DNA from: DAIDKA01 sp036267975
Lineage (GTDB): Bacteria; Pseudomonadota; Gammaproteobacteria; Steroidobacterales; Steroidobacteraceae
Assembly: GCA_036267975.1 (NCBI GenBank)
Contig: DATAVA010000015.1
Location: 62,001 to 126,000 of the forward strand
Length of the DNA: 64,000 bases
Reading direction: 5' to 3'
Below, piece by piece: positions 53,995 to 61,814 of this stretch. The first letter of the stretch is position 1; every line of letters starts with the position of its first letter. The translations under genes were made by a program, and so were the position numbers. The notes below the pieces were generated by a model that saw only the letters and a list, made by a program, of their open reading frames with translations, was not told where the DNA came from and searched no databases.

Positions 53995-54166
53995 AGGATG
54001 CGGATAGTGCCATTATCGCAGTGCAACAAATATCTTATCTGACGTCCGGTCACGGCTCTGAACCGGTGTGCGACAATCCATCGTCCAGGCAGAAGCTGCA
54101 TGCACGATATCCACCCCAAAATCCTTCGAATTCCCGCCCGGCGGGTGACCGGCGACGCTTAAGGCC

Positions 54167-54991
54167 ATGGAGGCTGCGAGCGAGGCCGAGCGCCCGGCGA
54201 GCGCTGGGGTCGAAGTCACCGTGGATCGCTGGGTGCGCGGCAGCTCGGTCCACACCCAGGACCGCGTCGCCGAGGAGGTCCCCGTCGCGCTGCTGTACAA
54301 CGGCGAGCCGCATGTCGTGATGCTCGCGACCCCCCACGATCTCGAGGACCTCGCGCGCGGTTTTTCGCTAAGCGAAGAGCTGGTCGATGAGCCGGGTGAA
54401 ATTCGCGGCGTCGAGGTACACCGGCTTGCGGAGGCGGCTGAAGTTCGGATCGCCATCGCCTGGGAGAAATTTCCGGAGCTGCTGCGTCGGCGCCGCAATC
54501 TCACCGGACGCACCGGCTGCGGGCTGTGCGGTTCCGAGACGCTGGAGCAGACCGTGCGCACGCAATCGGTCGTGGGTGCAGGCCCCACGGTCAGTGTGAC
54601 GCAGTTGCATGAGGCGATCGCGACGCTGCCCGACTTTCAGGTACTGAATGCCCGAACGGGCAGCGTGCACGCGGCCGCATGGGTGGTCCCGGGCCGCGGT
54701 ATCGAATGCCTGCGCGAGGATGTCGGGCGGCACAATGCGCTCGACAAGACACTCGGTGCGCTGGTGCACGGCGGCGCGGACCTGCAGGCCGGCTTCATGC
54801 TCGTGACCAGCCGCGCGAGCTACGAGATGGTACAGAAGGCGGCCACGATGGGCGTGACCTTCATGGCCGCGCTGTCGGCACCGACGTCATTCGCCATCCG
54901 CCACGCCGAACGTTGTGGCATGACGCTCGTGGCTTTCGCGCGGCGCGAGCAGCACGTGGTATATGCCCACGGCCAGCGCCTGATCCAATAA
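54167..54991 (+). CDS. fdhD: Formate dehydrogenase accessory sulfurtransferase FdhD
   Basis: FdhD hands a sulfur from IscS to the molybdenum cofactor of formate dehydrogenases. The 274-residue protein has the essential CxxC (Cys118 and Cys121 in GCGLCGSE) and the conserved HNALDK and SRASYEM segments. No formate dehydrogenase gene is in the window, but the molybdate-binding protein ModA is at the far end. The ATG at 54167 has a weak AAGG upstream. The PfkB gene starts 21 bases after it on the same strand. Confidence 0.95.
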   Translation: MEAASEAERPASAGVEVTVDRWVRGSSVHTQDRVAEEVPVALLYNGEPHVVMLATPHDLEDLARGFSLSEELVDEPGEIRGVEVHRLAEAAEVRIAIAWEKFPELLRRRRNLTGRTGCGLCGSETLEQTVRTQSVVGAGPTVSVTQLHEAIATLPDFQVLNARTGSVHAAAWVVPGRGIECLREDVGRHNALDKTLGALVHGGADLQAGFMLVTSRASYEMVQKAATMGVTFMAALSAPTSFAIRHAERCGMTLVAFARREQHVVYAHGQRLIQ

Positions 54992-55012
54992 ACAATAGAG
55001 AGGCCTTTCGTT

Positions 55013-55960
55013 ATGAGTGCATCCGGCAAGGCGCTGATCTGCGGTTCAATCGCCTACGACAGCATCATGGTCTTCGGCGGCCGGTTCAAGGATCACATCC
55101 TGCCGGACAAGATCCACATGCTGAATGTGTCATTTCTTGTGCCGCAGCTGCGGCGCGAGTTCGGCGGCTGCGCGGGCAACATTGCCTACAACCTGCGGCT
55201 GCTCGGGGATGCGGGCTATCCGATGGCGACCGTCGGACGCGATTTTGCGCCCTACGAGCAGTGGATGCGCGATACCCACGTGCCCCGGGATTATGTGCGG
55301 GTGGAGGATAGCGAACATACCGCGCAGGCCTTCATCACCACGGATGCCGACGACAACCAGATCACGGCGTTCCATCCCGGCGCGATGCAGCTGTCACACC
55401 TGAATACCATTCCGACGAATGCCGGCATCACCCTGGGCATCGTTTCGCCCGACGGCCGCGAGGGCATGGTGCAGCACTGCGCCGGCTTCGCGGCGGCCGG
55501 CGTTCCGTTCATCTTTGATCCGGGTCAGGGTCTGCCGATGTTCAGCGGCGATGATCTGCGCGCGCTGATCGCGCAGGCTTCGTGGCTGACGGTGAATGAC
55601 TACGAATGGCAGATGGTCCAGCAGCGCACCGGCTGGACGCCAGCCGATGTGCTCAAGCACGTGAAGGCGCTGATCGTGACGCGCGGCGCCGAAGGCTCGA
55701 CCATCTATACCCCGCAGGCACAGATCGTCATTCCGGTTGCTAGACCTGAGGCGGTGGTGGACCCCACCGGTTGCGGCGATGCCTACCGCGCCGGCCTCCT
55801 CCATGGGTTGCTGCATGGCCTGGACTGGCCCACGACGGGCCGTATTGCCTCGCTCCTCGGGGCGCTGAAAATCGCAAGCCGCGGTACCCAGAACCATCGC
55901 TTCACGGCGGCGCAGCTCGCGGTGAGCTACCGGAGCGCCTTTGGCAGCTCCCTGCCCTGA
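55013..55960 (+). CDS. PfkB-family carbohydrate kinase, probably adenosine kinase
   Basis: This is a 315-residue ribokinase-fold enzyme. The N-terminal region begins ALICGSIAYDSIMVF, with the GGCAGNIAYNL signature; the C-terminal signature is DPTGCGDAYRAGLL with the catalytic Asp, where most PfkB proteins have GAGD. Bacterial adenosine kinases have a similar N-terminus, and the next genes are metK and ahcY. Since AhcY releases adenosine, a kinase that salvages it fits the context well. Substrate is inferred, not read from a diagnostic residue. Confidence 0.87.
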   Translation: MSASGKALICGSIAYDSIMVFGGRFKDHILPDKIHMLNVSFLVPQLRREFGGCAGNIAYNLRLLGDAGYPMATVGRDFAPYEQWMRDTHVPRDYVRVEDSEHTAQAFITTDADDNQITAFHPGAMQLSHLNTIPTNAGITLGIVSPDGREGMVQHCAGFAAAGVPFIFDPGQGLPMFSGDDLRALIAQASWLTVNDYEWQMVQQRTGWTPADVLKHVKALIVTRGAEGSTIYTPQAQIVIPVARPEAVVDPTGCGDAYRAGLLHGLLHGLDWPTTGRIASLLGALKIASRGTQNHRFTAAQLAVSYRSAFGSSLP

Positions 55961-56046
55961 TCCACAAGGGGGAGGGGACTGCGGTCCCCTGTAGTTGTAT
56001 CATTCGCTTTTCCCCTCAACACCAACACAGGACTTGATGCCCATTC

Positions 56047-57222
56047 ATGGCCAATAACTATGTATTCACCTCGGAGTCGGTGTCGGAAGGGCATCCGGAC
56101 AAAGTTGCCGATCAGATCAGCGATGCGGTGCTGGATGCCATCCTGGCGCAGGACAAGCGTGGCCGGGTGGCCTGCGAAACCCTGATCAAGACCGGTGTGG
56201 TCATCGTCGCGGGCGAAGTCACCACTTCCGCAGGGATCGACGTCGAAGCACTGGTTCGCAGGACCGTTCTGGACATCGGTTACAACTCCTCGGATATGGG
56301 ATTTGATGGCGCCAGCTGTGGCGTCCTGAACGTCATCGGCAAGCAGTCCCCGGATATCGCCCAGGGCGTGGATCGCAAGGATGAGCGCAAGCAGGGCGCC
56401 GGCGACCAGGGCCTGATGTTTGGCTATGCCACCAACGAGACCGATGTCCTCATGCCGGCCGCCATCACCCTGGCGCATCGCCTGGTGAAGCGTCAGGCCG
56501 ACGTTCGCAAGAAGGGCAAGCTGCCCTGGCTGCGCCCGGATGCGAAGAGCCAGGTCACCCTGCGCTATGAGAATGACAAGCCGGTGGGTATCGAGGCGGT
56601 GGTGCTCTCGACCCAGCACAGCGATGACATCTCCACCCGTGCGCTGCGCGAGGCGGTGATGGAGGAGATCCTGAAGCCGGTACTGCCGGCGAAGTGGATC
56701 GACAAGCGCACCAAGTACCATATCAATCCGACCGGACGCTTCGTGGTCGGCGGCCCCGTCGGCGACTGTGGACTGACCGGGCGCAAGATCATTGTGGATA
56801 CCTATGGCGGCTTCGCCCGTCACGGTGGCGGCGCCTTCTCCGGCAAGGATCCCTCGAAGGTCGACCGTTCGGCCGCCTACGCGGCGCGCTACGTGGCCAA
56901 GAACATCGTCGCGGCGGGCCTCGCCGATCGTTGCGAAGTGCAGGTTTCCTATGCCATCGGCGTGGCCGAGCCCACTTCCATCATGATTGAGACTTTCGGC
57001 ACCGGTAAGCTGTCGCGCGAGGCGCTCACGGCGCTGGTGCGCCGGCATTTCGACCTGACGCCCTACGGGCTGCGCGAAATGCTGGACCTGGTTCGTCCCA
57101 TCTATCAACTGACGGCCGCCTATGGTCATTTCGGGCGCACCGAGAAAGAGTTCAGTTGGGAGCGTACCGACAAGGCGGAGGTCCTGGCCGCGGAAGTGAA
57201 GAGCAAGGCCCGCGCGGCCTAG
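56047..57222 (+). CDS. metK: S-adenosylmethionine synthetase
   Basis: MetK makes SAM from methionine and ATP. The 391-residue protein has GHPDK near the start, GDQGLMFGYA, the phosphate-loop GGGAFSGKDPSKVDRSAAY and the ending typical of bacterial enzymes. The adenosine kinase-like gene precedes it by 86 bases, and the SAH riboswitch with ahcY follows. The Shine-Dalgarno is weak. A GC-rich hairpin after the stop may separate its transcript from ahcY. Confidence 0.97.
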   Translation: MANNYVFTSESVSEGHPDKVADQISDAVLDAILAQDKRGRVACETLIKTGVVIVAGEVTTSAGIDVEALVRRTVLDIGYNSSDMGFDGASCGVLNVIGKQSPDIAQGVDRKDERKQGAGDQGLMFGYATNETDVLMPAAITLAHRLVKRQADVRKKGKLPWLRPDAKSQVTLRYENDKPVGIEAVVLSTQHSDDISTRALREAVMEEILKPVLPAKWIDKRTKYHINPTGRFVVGGPVGDCGLTGRKIIVDTYGGFARHGGGAFSGKDPSKVDRSAAYAARYVAKNIVAAGLADRCEVQVSYAIGVAEPTSIMIETFGTGKLSREALTALVRRHFDLTPYGLREMLDLVRPIYQLTAAYGHFGRTEKEFSWERTDKAEVLAAEVKSKARAA

Positions 57223-57232
57223 CGGAAAGCGT

Positions 57233-57256
57233 GGCCGGTGCGAAGCGCCGGCCTTT
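57233..57256 (+). terminator. Hairpin after metK
   Basis: GGCCGGTGC (57233-57241) pairs with GCGCCGGCC (57245-57253) across a GAA loop and is followed by TTT. It begins 10 bases after the metK stop. The T-run is short, so termination would be partial and would depend on the very stable stem. Confidence 0.55.
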
Positions 57257-57267
57257 GATCAAGAATT

Positions 57268-57290
57268 CTGCCGCGCGTTTCGCGCGGCAG
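57268..57290 (+). other. Perfect 10-base hairpin upstream of the SAH riboswitch
   Basis: CTGCCGCGCG (57268-57277), a TTT loop and CGCGCGGCAG (57281-57290) form a perfect stem in the ahcY leader, between the metK hairpin and the riboswitch. It has no T-run behind it. It may be an additional terminator-like or pause structure, or a spacer insulating the riboswitch. Confidence 0.5.
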
Positions 57291-57296
57291 CGTCTG

Positions 57297-57402
57297 GCGC
57301 CTGAGGAGCGCTGCGACAGGCATCCGCAAGCCTCGGTGAGGATTGCGGCCGCGCCTGCCAGGCTCAGGAAGCCGGACGCCATGTGCTGCACACGGCGCTC
57401 GT
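57297..57402 (+). promoter_or_regulatory. S-adenosylhomocysteine riboswitch in the ahcY leader
   Basis: The leader carries the SAH riboswitch core. CCTGAG (57300-57305) pairs with CTCAGG (57363-57368), and the highly conserved GAGGAGCGCTGCGAC starts at 57303. GAGCGC (57306-57311) is complementary to GCGCTC (57395-57400), the pseudoknot that closes the aptamer. The region ends 11 bases before the ahcY Shine-Dalgarno (TGGAG, 57411-57415). SAH riboswitches switch ahcY on when SAH accumulates, and this location is the expected one. Confidence 0.9.
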
Positions 57403-57423
57403 ACTTCATCTGGAGCATTGAAC

Positions 57424-58845
57424 ATGAACGCCACACTCAAGCCCGCTGCGGGCTTCGCTGATTTCAAAATTGCCGACCCGAATCTCGCCGGCTGGGGCCG
57501 ACGCGAAATCGCCATTGCGGAAGTCGAGATGCCTGCATTGATGGCCATCCGCCGGGAATATGCCGCCAGCCAGCCCCTCAAGGGCGCGCGCATCACCGGC
57601 TCGCTGCACATGACCATCCAGACGGCGGTGCTGATCGAGACCCTCAAGGCCCTCGGCGCGGACGTGCGCTGGGCCTCCTGCAATATCTTCTCGACCCAGG
57701 ACCATGCGGCCGCCGCCATTGCCGCCTCGGGCACACCGGTATTCGCGGTCAAGGGTGAGTCGCTGGAGGACTATTGGGATTACACCCACCGCATCTTCGA
57801 ATTCGCGGACGGCAACGGTCCGAACATGATCCTGGATGACGGTGGGGATGCCACGCTGCTCATGCACCTGGGCGTGCGGGCCGAGAAGGACGCCTCCCTG
57901 ATCTCCAAGCCGGGCAGCGAAGAGGAAACCTTCCTGTACGCAGCCATCAAGAAGAAGCTGGCGAGCTCGCCGGGCTGGTACTCGAAAATGGCGCAGGAAA
58001 TCCGCGGCGTCACCGAGGAGACCACGACCGGCGTGCATCGCCTGTATCAGATGCACAAGGAACAGCGCCTGATGTTCCCGGCCATCAATGTCAACGACTC
58101 GGTGACCAAGAGCAAGTTCGACAACCTCTATGGTTGCCGCGAATCGCTGGTCGATGGCATCAAACGCGCCACGGATGTGATGGTGGCCGGCAAGATTGCC
58201 GTCGTCGCCGGCTACGGCGATGTGGGCAAGGGCTCGGCGCAGGCGCTGCGGGCGCTGTCCGCCCAGGTGTGGGTGACGGAGATCGACCCGATCTGTGCCC
58301 TGCAGGCGGCGATGGAAGGCTATCGCGTGGTGACCATGGACTACGCCGCCGACAAGGCCGATATCTTCGTGACCTGCACCGGCAACTTCCACGTCATCAC
58401 CGGCGCCCACATGCAGCGCATGAAGAATAACGCCATCGTCTGCAACATCGGGCACTTCGACAATGAGATCGACGTGGCCGCGCTGGAGAAGCTGAAGTGG
58501 GAAGAGATCAAGCCGCAGGTGGACCATGTGATCTACCCGGACGGCAAGCGCATCATCCTGCTGGCCAAGGGTCGCCTGGTGAACCTCGGCTGTGGCACGG
58601 GCCATCCCTCCTACGTGATGAGTTCCTCCTTCGCCAACCAGACGATTGCGCAGATCGAGCTGTACGCCAATGCCGGCAAGTACCCGGTCGGGGTCTACAC
58701 CCTGCCCAAGCACCTGGATGAGAAGGTGGCCCGCCTGCAGCTGACCACGCTCAATGCCCAGCTGACCGAGCTCACCGCCGAGCAGGCCGGCTATATCGGT
58801 GTTTCGGTCAAGGGTCCCTATAAGGCGGACCACTACCGCTACTGA
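57424..58845 (+). CDS. ahcY: S-adenosylhomocysteine hydrolase
   Basis: AhcY splits SAH, the by-product of SAM-dependent methylation, into homocysteine and adenosine. The 473-residue protein has the NAD-binding GYGDVGKGSAQAL, the long proteobacterial insert (RAEKDASLISKPGSEEET in part) and ends in the conserved DHYRY. It starts at the ATG at 57424; an upstream frame passes through the riboswitch and is not translated. It is controlled by the SAH riboswitch in front and follows metK on the same strand. Confidence 0.98.
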   Translation: MNATLKPAAGFADFKIADPNLAGWGRREIAIAEVEMPALMAIRREYAASQPLKGARITGSLHMTIQTAVLIETLKALGADVRWASCNIFSTQDHAAAAIAASGTPVFAVKGESLEDYWDYTHRIFEFADGNGPNMILDDGGDATLLMHLGVRAEKDASLISKPGSEEETFLYAAIKKKLASSPGWYSKMAQEIRGVTEETTTGVHRLYQMHKEQRLMFPAINVNDSVTKSKFDNLYGCRESLVDGIKRATDVMVAGKIAVVAGYGDVGKGSAQALRALSAQVWVTEIDPICALQAAMEGYRVVTMDYAADKADIFVTCTGNFHVITGAHMQRMKNNAIVCNIGHFDNEIDVAALEKLKWEEIKPQVDHVIYPDGKRIILLAKGRLVNLGCGTGHPSYVMSSSFANQTIAQIELYANAGKYPVGVYTLPKHLDEKVARLQLTTLNAQLTELTAEQAGYIGVSVKGPYKADHYRY

Positions 58846-58863
58846 GACCCTAAGCCCCATAAT

Positions 58864-58891
58864 CCCCCCCCGAGAATTGGCTCGGGGGGGG
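58864..58891 (+). promoter_or_regulatory. Very GC-rich hairpin just before the cstA start
   Basis: Eight C plus GAG (58864-58874) pair with CTC plus eight G (58881-58891) around the loop AATTGG, giving an 11-base perfect stem. The eight G end five bases before the cstA ATG at 58897 and are the only Shine-Dalgarno-like purines there, so the folded stem would hide the ribosome-binding site. It also ends the ahcY transcript region. The homopolymer runs are prone to slippage. Confidence 0.65.
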
Positions 58892-58896
58892 ACTTC

Positions 58897-60957
58897 ATGC
58901 TCAAACGCATAGTCGGCATCATTCTGGCGGTCGTCGGCGCCTTTGCCATCGGTGGCATCGCGTTGCACCGTAACGAACCCATCAACGCGCTCTGGCTGGT
59001 CACGGCCGGCGTTTGCATTTATGTGCTCGGCTACCGCTTCTACGCGGCGTGGATAGCCGCCCGGGTCCTCACCGTCGACGACACGCGGGCGACGCCGGCC
59101 GAGCGCCTCAATGACGGCCGCGACTTCGTGCCGACGCATCGCTGGATCGTCTTCGGCCATCACTTCGCGGCCATCGCAGGTCCCGGCCCGCTGGTCGGAC
59201 CGACCCTGGCGGCGCAGTTCGGGTATCTGCCCGGTACGATCTGGATCCTGTTCGGCTCGGTGCTCGGCGGGTGCGTCCAGGACATGATCATCCTGTTCAT
59301 GTCCACGCGCCGCGACGGCCGCAGCCTTGGGCAGATGGCGCGCGAAGAACTCGGACCCTTCGGCGGCTTCGCCGCGCTGGCCGGCACCCTCATGATCATG
59401 ATTATCCTGATCGCGGTGCTCGCGCTCGTGGTCGTGAATGCGATGAAGGGCAGCCCGTGGGCGACCTTCTCGGTGTTCGCCACCATACCGATCGCCATCG
59501 CCATCGGGCTGTATGTGCGCAGCGTGCGGCCAGGCCGCGTGCTGGAGGCCTCCATCATCGGCATGATCCTGCTGCTGGTCGGCGTTGCCGGCGGCGGCTG
59601 GATCGATCAGAGCGCGCAGTTGCGCGGAATGTTCGACTACTCCGGACCGCAGCTGGCCGCATTCGTGATTGGGTACGGCTGGCTCGCGGCCATCATTCCC
59701 GTGTGGCTGCTGCTCGCGCCACGAGGCTACCTGTCGACGTTCCTGAAGCTCGGCGTGATCGGGCTGCTCGCCATCTCGATCGTCGTCATCCACCCGGAAC
59801 TGAAGATGCCGGCACTGACCCGGTTCATCGCGGGCGACGGGCCGATATTCGCCGGCAAGATCTTTCCGTTCGTGTTCATCACAATCGCCTGCGGCGCGGT
59901 GTCGGGCTTTCACGCGCTCGTCTCCAGCGGTACGACGCCCAAGCTCATCGGCAGCGAGGCCGATGTGCGCCTGGTCGGCTACGGCAGCATGGCGCTTGAG
60001 TCCTTTGTCGCCATCATGGCGGTCATCGCCGCGACGCTGCTCGACCCGGGTGTGTACTTTGCAATCAACACCGGAGCCGGCGTGGTCGGCGCGGATGCAC
60101 ACACTGCGGTCGCGACCATTTCGGCCTGGGGCTTCCCCGTGACGGTCGACCAGATGCAGCAGCTCGCCCACAGGATGGGCGAACGTACGCTGTTTGCGCG
60201 CACCGGCGGCGCGCCGTCGCTCGCGGTGGGCATGGCGAGTATTTTCAGCTCCACCTTCGGCAATAAGCTGCTCGCGGCGTGGTATCACTTCGCGCTCATG
60301 TTCGAGGCGGTATTCATCCTCACGACCATCGACGCGGGGACGCGGGTCGGCCGCTTCATGCTGCAGGACTTCCTCGGGCACTTCTGGAAGCCGCTGGGAC
60401 GCACTTCCTGGTATCCGTCGGTGCTGCTGACCAGCGCCCTGATCGTGGCCGGCTGGGGCTACTTCCTCTACGTCGGTGTCATCGACCCCAACGGCGGCAT
60501 CAACATCCTATGGCCACTGTTCGGCATTGCGAACCAGATGCTCGCGGCCATCGCACTCAGCGTCGCGACCGGGATTCTCATCAAGAGCGGCAAGCTCAGG
60601 TACTCGTGGGTGACCGGCGGCCCGCTCGCGTGGCTGGCGCTGATCACGACGGTTGCGGCCTGGCAGAAAGTCATGAGCCCGGATCCGCAGCTTGGGTTCT
60701 TCTCGGGCGCAGCGGCGCTGGCCGGCAAGCTCGCAAGCGGCGCACTCCCGGCGGCGCGCGCCGCGGTCGCTCCGAAGCTCATCTTCAATCAACAGCTTGA
60801 TGGCTGGCTTACGATCATCTTCACCGTGATTGTCTGGCTCGTGATCGCCGACATGCTGCGCGTGGCGCTGCGTGCGGCGCGCGGGTTGCCGACGCTGGCG
60901 AGCTCGGAGGCGCCACGCGTGGCGCGCATGCCGGCGGTGGGCGGGAGCGGCTCATGA
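58897..60957 (+). CDS. cstA: Carbon starvation protein CstA family transporter
   Basis: CstA-type proteins are large inner-membrane peptide/pyruvate transporters. This one has 686 residues with 16 or more hydrophobic segments, the conserved N-terminus (GYRFYAAWIAARVL), GPGPLVGPTLAAQFGYLPGTIW in part, and the CstA C-terminal region. The E. coli homologues CstA and BtsT take up peptides or pyruvate during starvation. The small YbdD-like gene follows with a four-base overlap, as in E. coli. Pyruvate is also the end product of the lig pathway, but a link is speculative. Confidence 0.95.
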   Translation: MLKRIVGIILAVVGAFAIGGIALHRNEPINALWLVTAGVCIYVLGYRFYAAWIAARVLTVDDTRATPAERLNDGRDFVPTHRWIVFGHHFAAIAGPGPLVGPTLAAQFGYLPGTIWILFGSVLGGCVQDMIILFMSTRRDGRSLGQMAREELGPFGGFAALAGTLMIMIILIAVLALVVVNAMKGSPWATFSVFATIPIAIAIGLYVRSVRPGRVLEASIIGMILLLVGVAGGGWIDQSAQLRGMFDYSGPQLAAFVIGYGWLAAIIPVWLLLAPRGYLSTFLKLGVIGLLAISIVVIHPELKMPALTRFIAGDGPIFAGKIFPFVFITIACGAVSGFHALVSSGTTPKLIGSEADVRLVGYGSMALESFVAIMAVIAATLLDPGVYFAINTGAGVVGADAHTAVATISAWGFPVTVDQMQQLAHRMGERTLFARTGGAPSLAVGMASIFSSTFGNKLLAAWYHFALMFEAVFILTTIDAGTRVGRFMLQDFLGHFWKPLGRTSWYPSVLLTSALIVAGWGYFLYVGVIDPNGGINILWPLFGIANQMLAAIALSVATGILIKSGKLRYSWVTGGPLAWLALITTVAAWQKVMSPDPQLGFFSGAAALAGKLASGALPAARAAVAPKLIFNQQLDGWLTIIFTVIVWLVIADMLRVALRAARGLPTLASSEAPRVARMPAVGGSGS

Positions 60958-61154
60958 CGGCTGCAACCGCAGGTGTCGTGGCCGCCTGGCGTGCAGGCTG
61001 GCGTGCGCTGCGGACCCTGTCGGGCGATGATGCCTACGAGCGCTATCTCGAGCATCAGGCGGCGTCCCACCCCGACCTGCCGGTGCTCTCGCGCCGGGCG
61101 TTCTATGTTGACGAGCAGCGGCGCAAGTGGGGTACTATTAACCGTTGCTGCTAG
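60954..61154 (+). CDS. YbdD/YjiX family small protein
   Basis: This 66-residue protein starts in an ATGA overlap with the cstA stop. The family core (YERYLEHQAASHPDLPVLSRRAFYVDEQRRKW, here abbreviated as YERYLEH and RRAFYVDEQ) is the DUF466 signature, always found behind CstA/BtsT-type genes. Its role is presumed regulation or assembly of the transporter. The ending RCC is unusual. Confidence 0.9.
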   Translation: MTAATAGVVAAWRAGWRALRTLSGDDAYERYLEHQAASHPDLPVLSRRAFYVDEQRRKWGTINRCC

Positions 61155-61172
61155 CATTTGAGACTAAAGGTA

Positions 61173-61814
61173 ATGTCGGATTTGACGGCTCACGAGTTTG
61201 CGGATGTAAACCCTGCAGATGGGGAAGTCGACGATAGTCGACGCAAGTTTCTGTTGCGCGCCACCATCGGCATGGGCGCCGTCGGCGTTGCATTTACGGC
61301 GACTCCGTTCATCGAATCCTGGCTGCCCTCGGAGCGCGCCCGCGCGCTGGGCGGACCGACGACGGTGGACATGAGCAAGCTCGAGGCCGGGCAGATGATC
61401 ATCACGATCTGGCGCCGCCAACCGATCTACGTCGTGCATCGCACGCCGGGAATGCTCGGACTGCTGGGCAACCACGACGATCGGCTCAAGGATGCCACCT
61501 CGACGGACTCCGACCAGCCGGCGTATTGCAAGAACCCGCTGCGCGCGCGCAACGGCGAGTACCTGGTGCTCATCGGCATCTGCACGCACCTCGGCTGCCT
61601 GCCCAAGCAGCACTTCGATGCGGGCGATCCGCAGCTGGGCGCGACCTGGCCGGGCGGCTGGCTGTGTCCCTGTCATGGCTCGCGCTTCGATCTGGCCGGA
61701 CGCGTGTTCGACGGTTCACCGGCGTCGGTCAACCTGCGCATTCCGCCGTATTCGTATCCCACCCCCGCGCAACTGGTGATTGGTGAGGAGGGAAGCGCGG
61801 GTGCCCCCGCCTAA
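61173..61814 (+). CDS. petA: Rieske iron-sulfur subunit of ubiquinol-cytochrome c reductase
   Basis: This is a 213-residue Rieske protein of the cytochrome bc1 complex. A twin-arginine-like N-terminus (RRKFLLRATIG, about residue 24) and one transmembrane helix precede the 2Fe-2S domain, whose ligands are CTHLGC and CPCHGS. The start is the ATG at 61173 with AAAGG before it. The usual petB and petC are not next to it: the following gene, asd, is on the other strand and their stops share bases at 61811-61814. The upstream neighbour is the cstA-ybdD pair. Confidence 0.93.
   Translation: MSDLTAHEFADVNPADGEVDDSRRKFLLRATIGMGAVGVAFTATPFIESWLPSERARALGGPTTVDMSKLEAGQMIITIWRRQPIYVVHRTPGMLGLLGNHDDRLKDATSTDSDQPAYCKNPLRARNGEYLVLIGICTHLGCLPKQHFDAGDPQLGATWPGGWLCPCHGSRFDLAGRVFDGSPASVNLRIPPYSYPTPAQLVIGEEGSAGAPA

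Noticed and set aside
53995..54166. Coding potential in the LysR-fdhD gap
   Set aside because: Short frames exist but none has a ribosome-binding site or recognisable protein; the gap most likely holds the two divergent promoters.
55973..55990. Hairpin AGGGGAC/GTCCCCT as a terminator or SAM riboswitch before metK
   Set aside because: No T-run follows and none of the conserved SAM-riboswitch segments are present; it is only a short GC hairpin.
57406..60381. A 991-codon open frame on the minus strand
   Set aside because: It lies antisense to ahcY and cstA, has a composition of His/Arg/Gly/Gln repeats typical of a shadow frame in high-GC DNA, and shows no domain.
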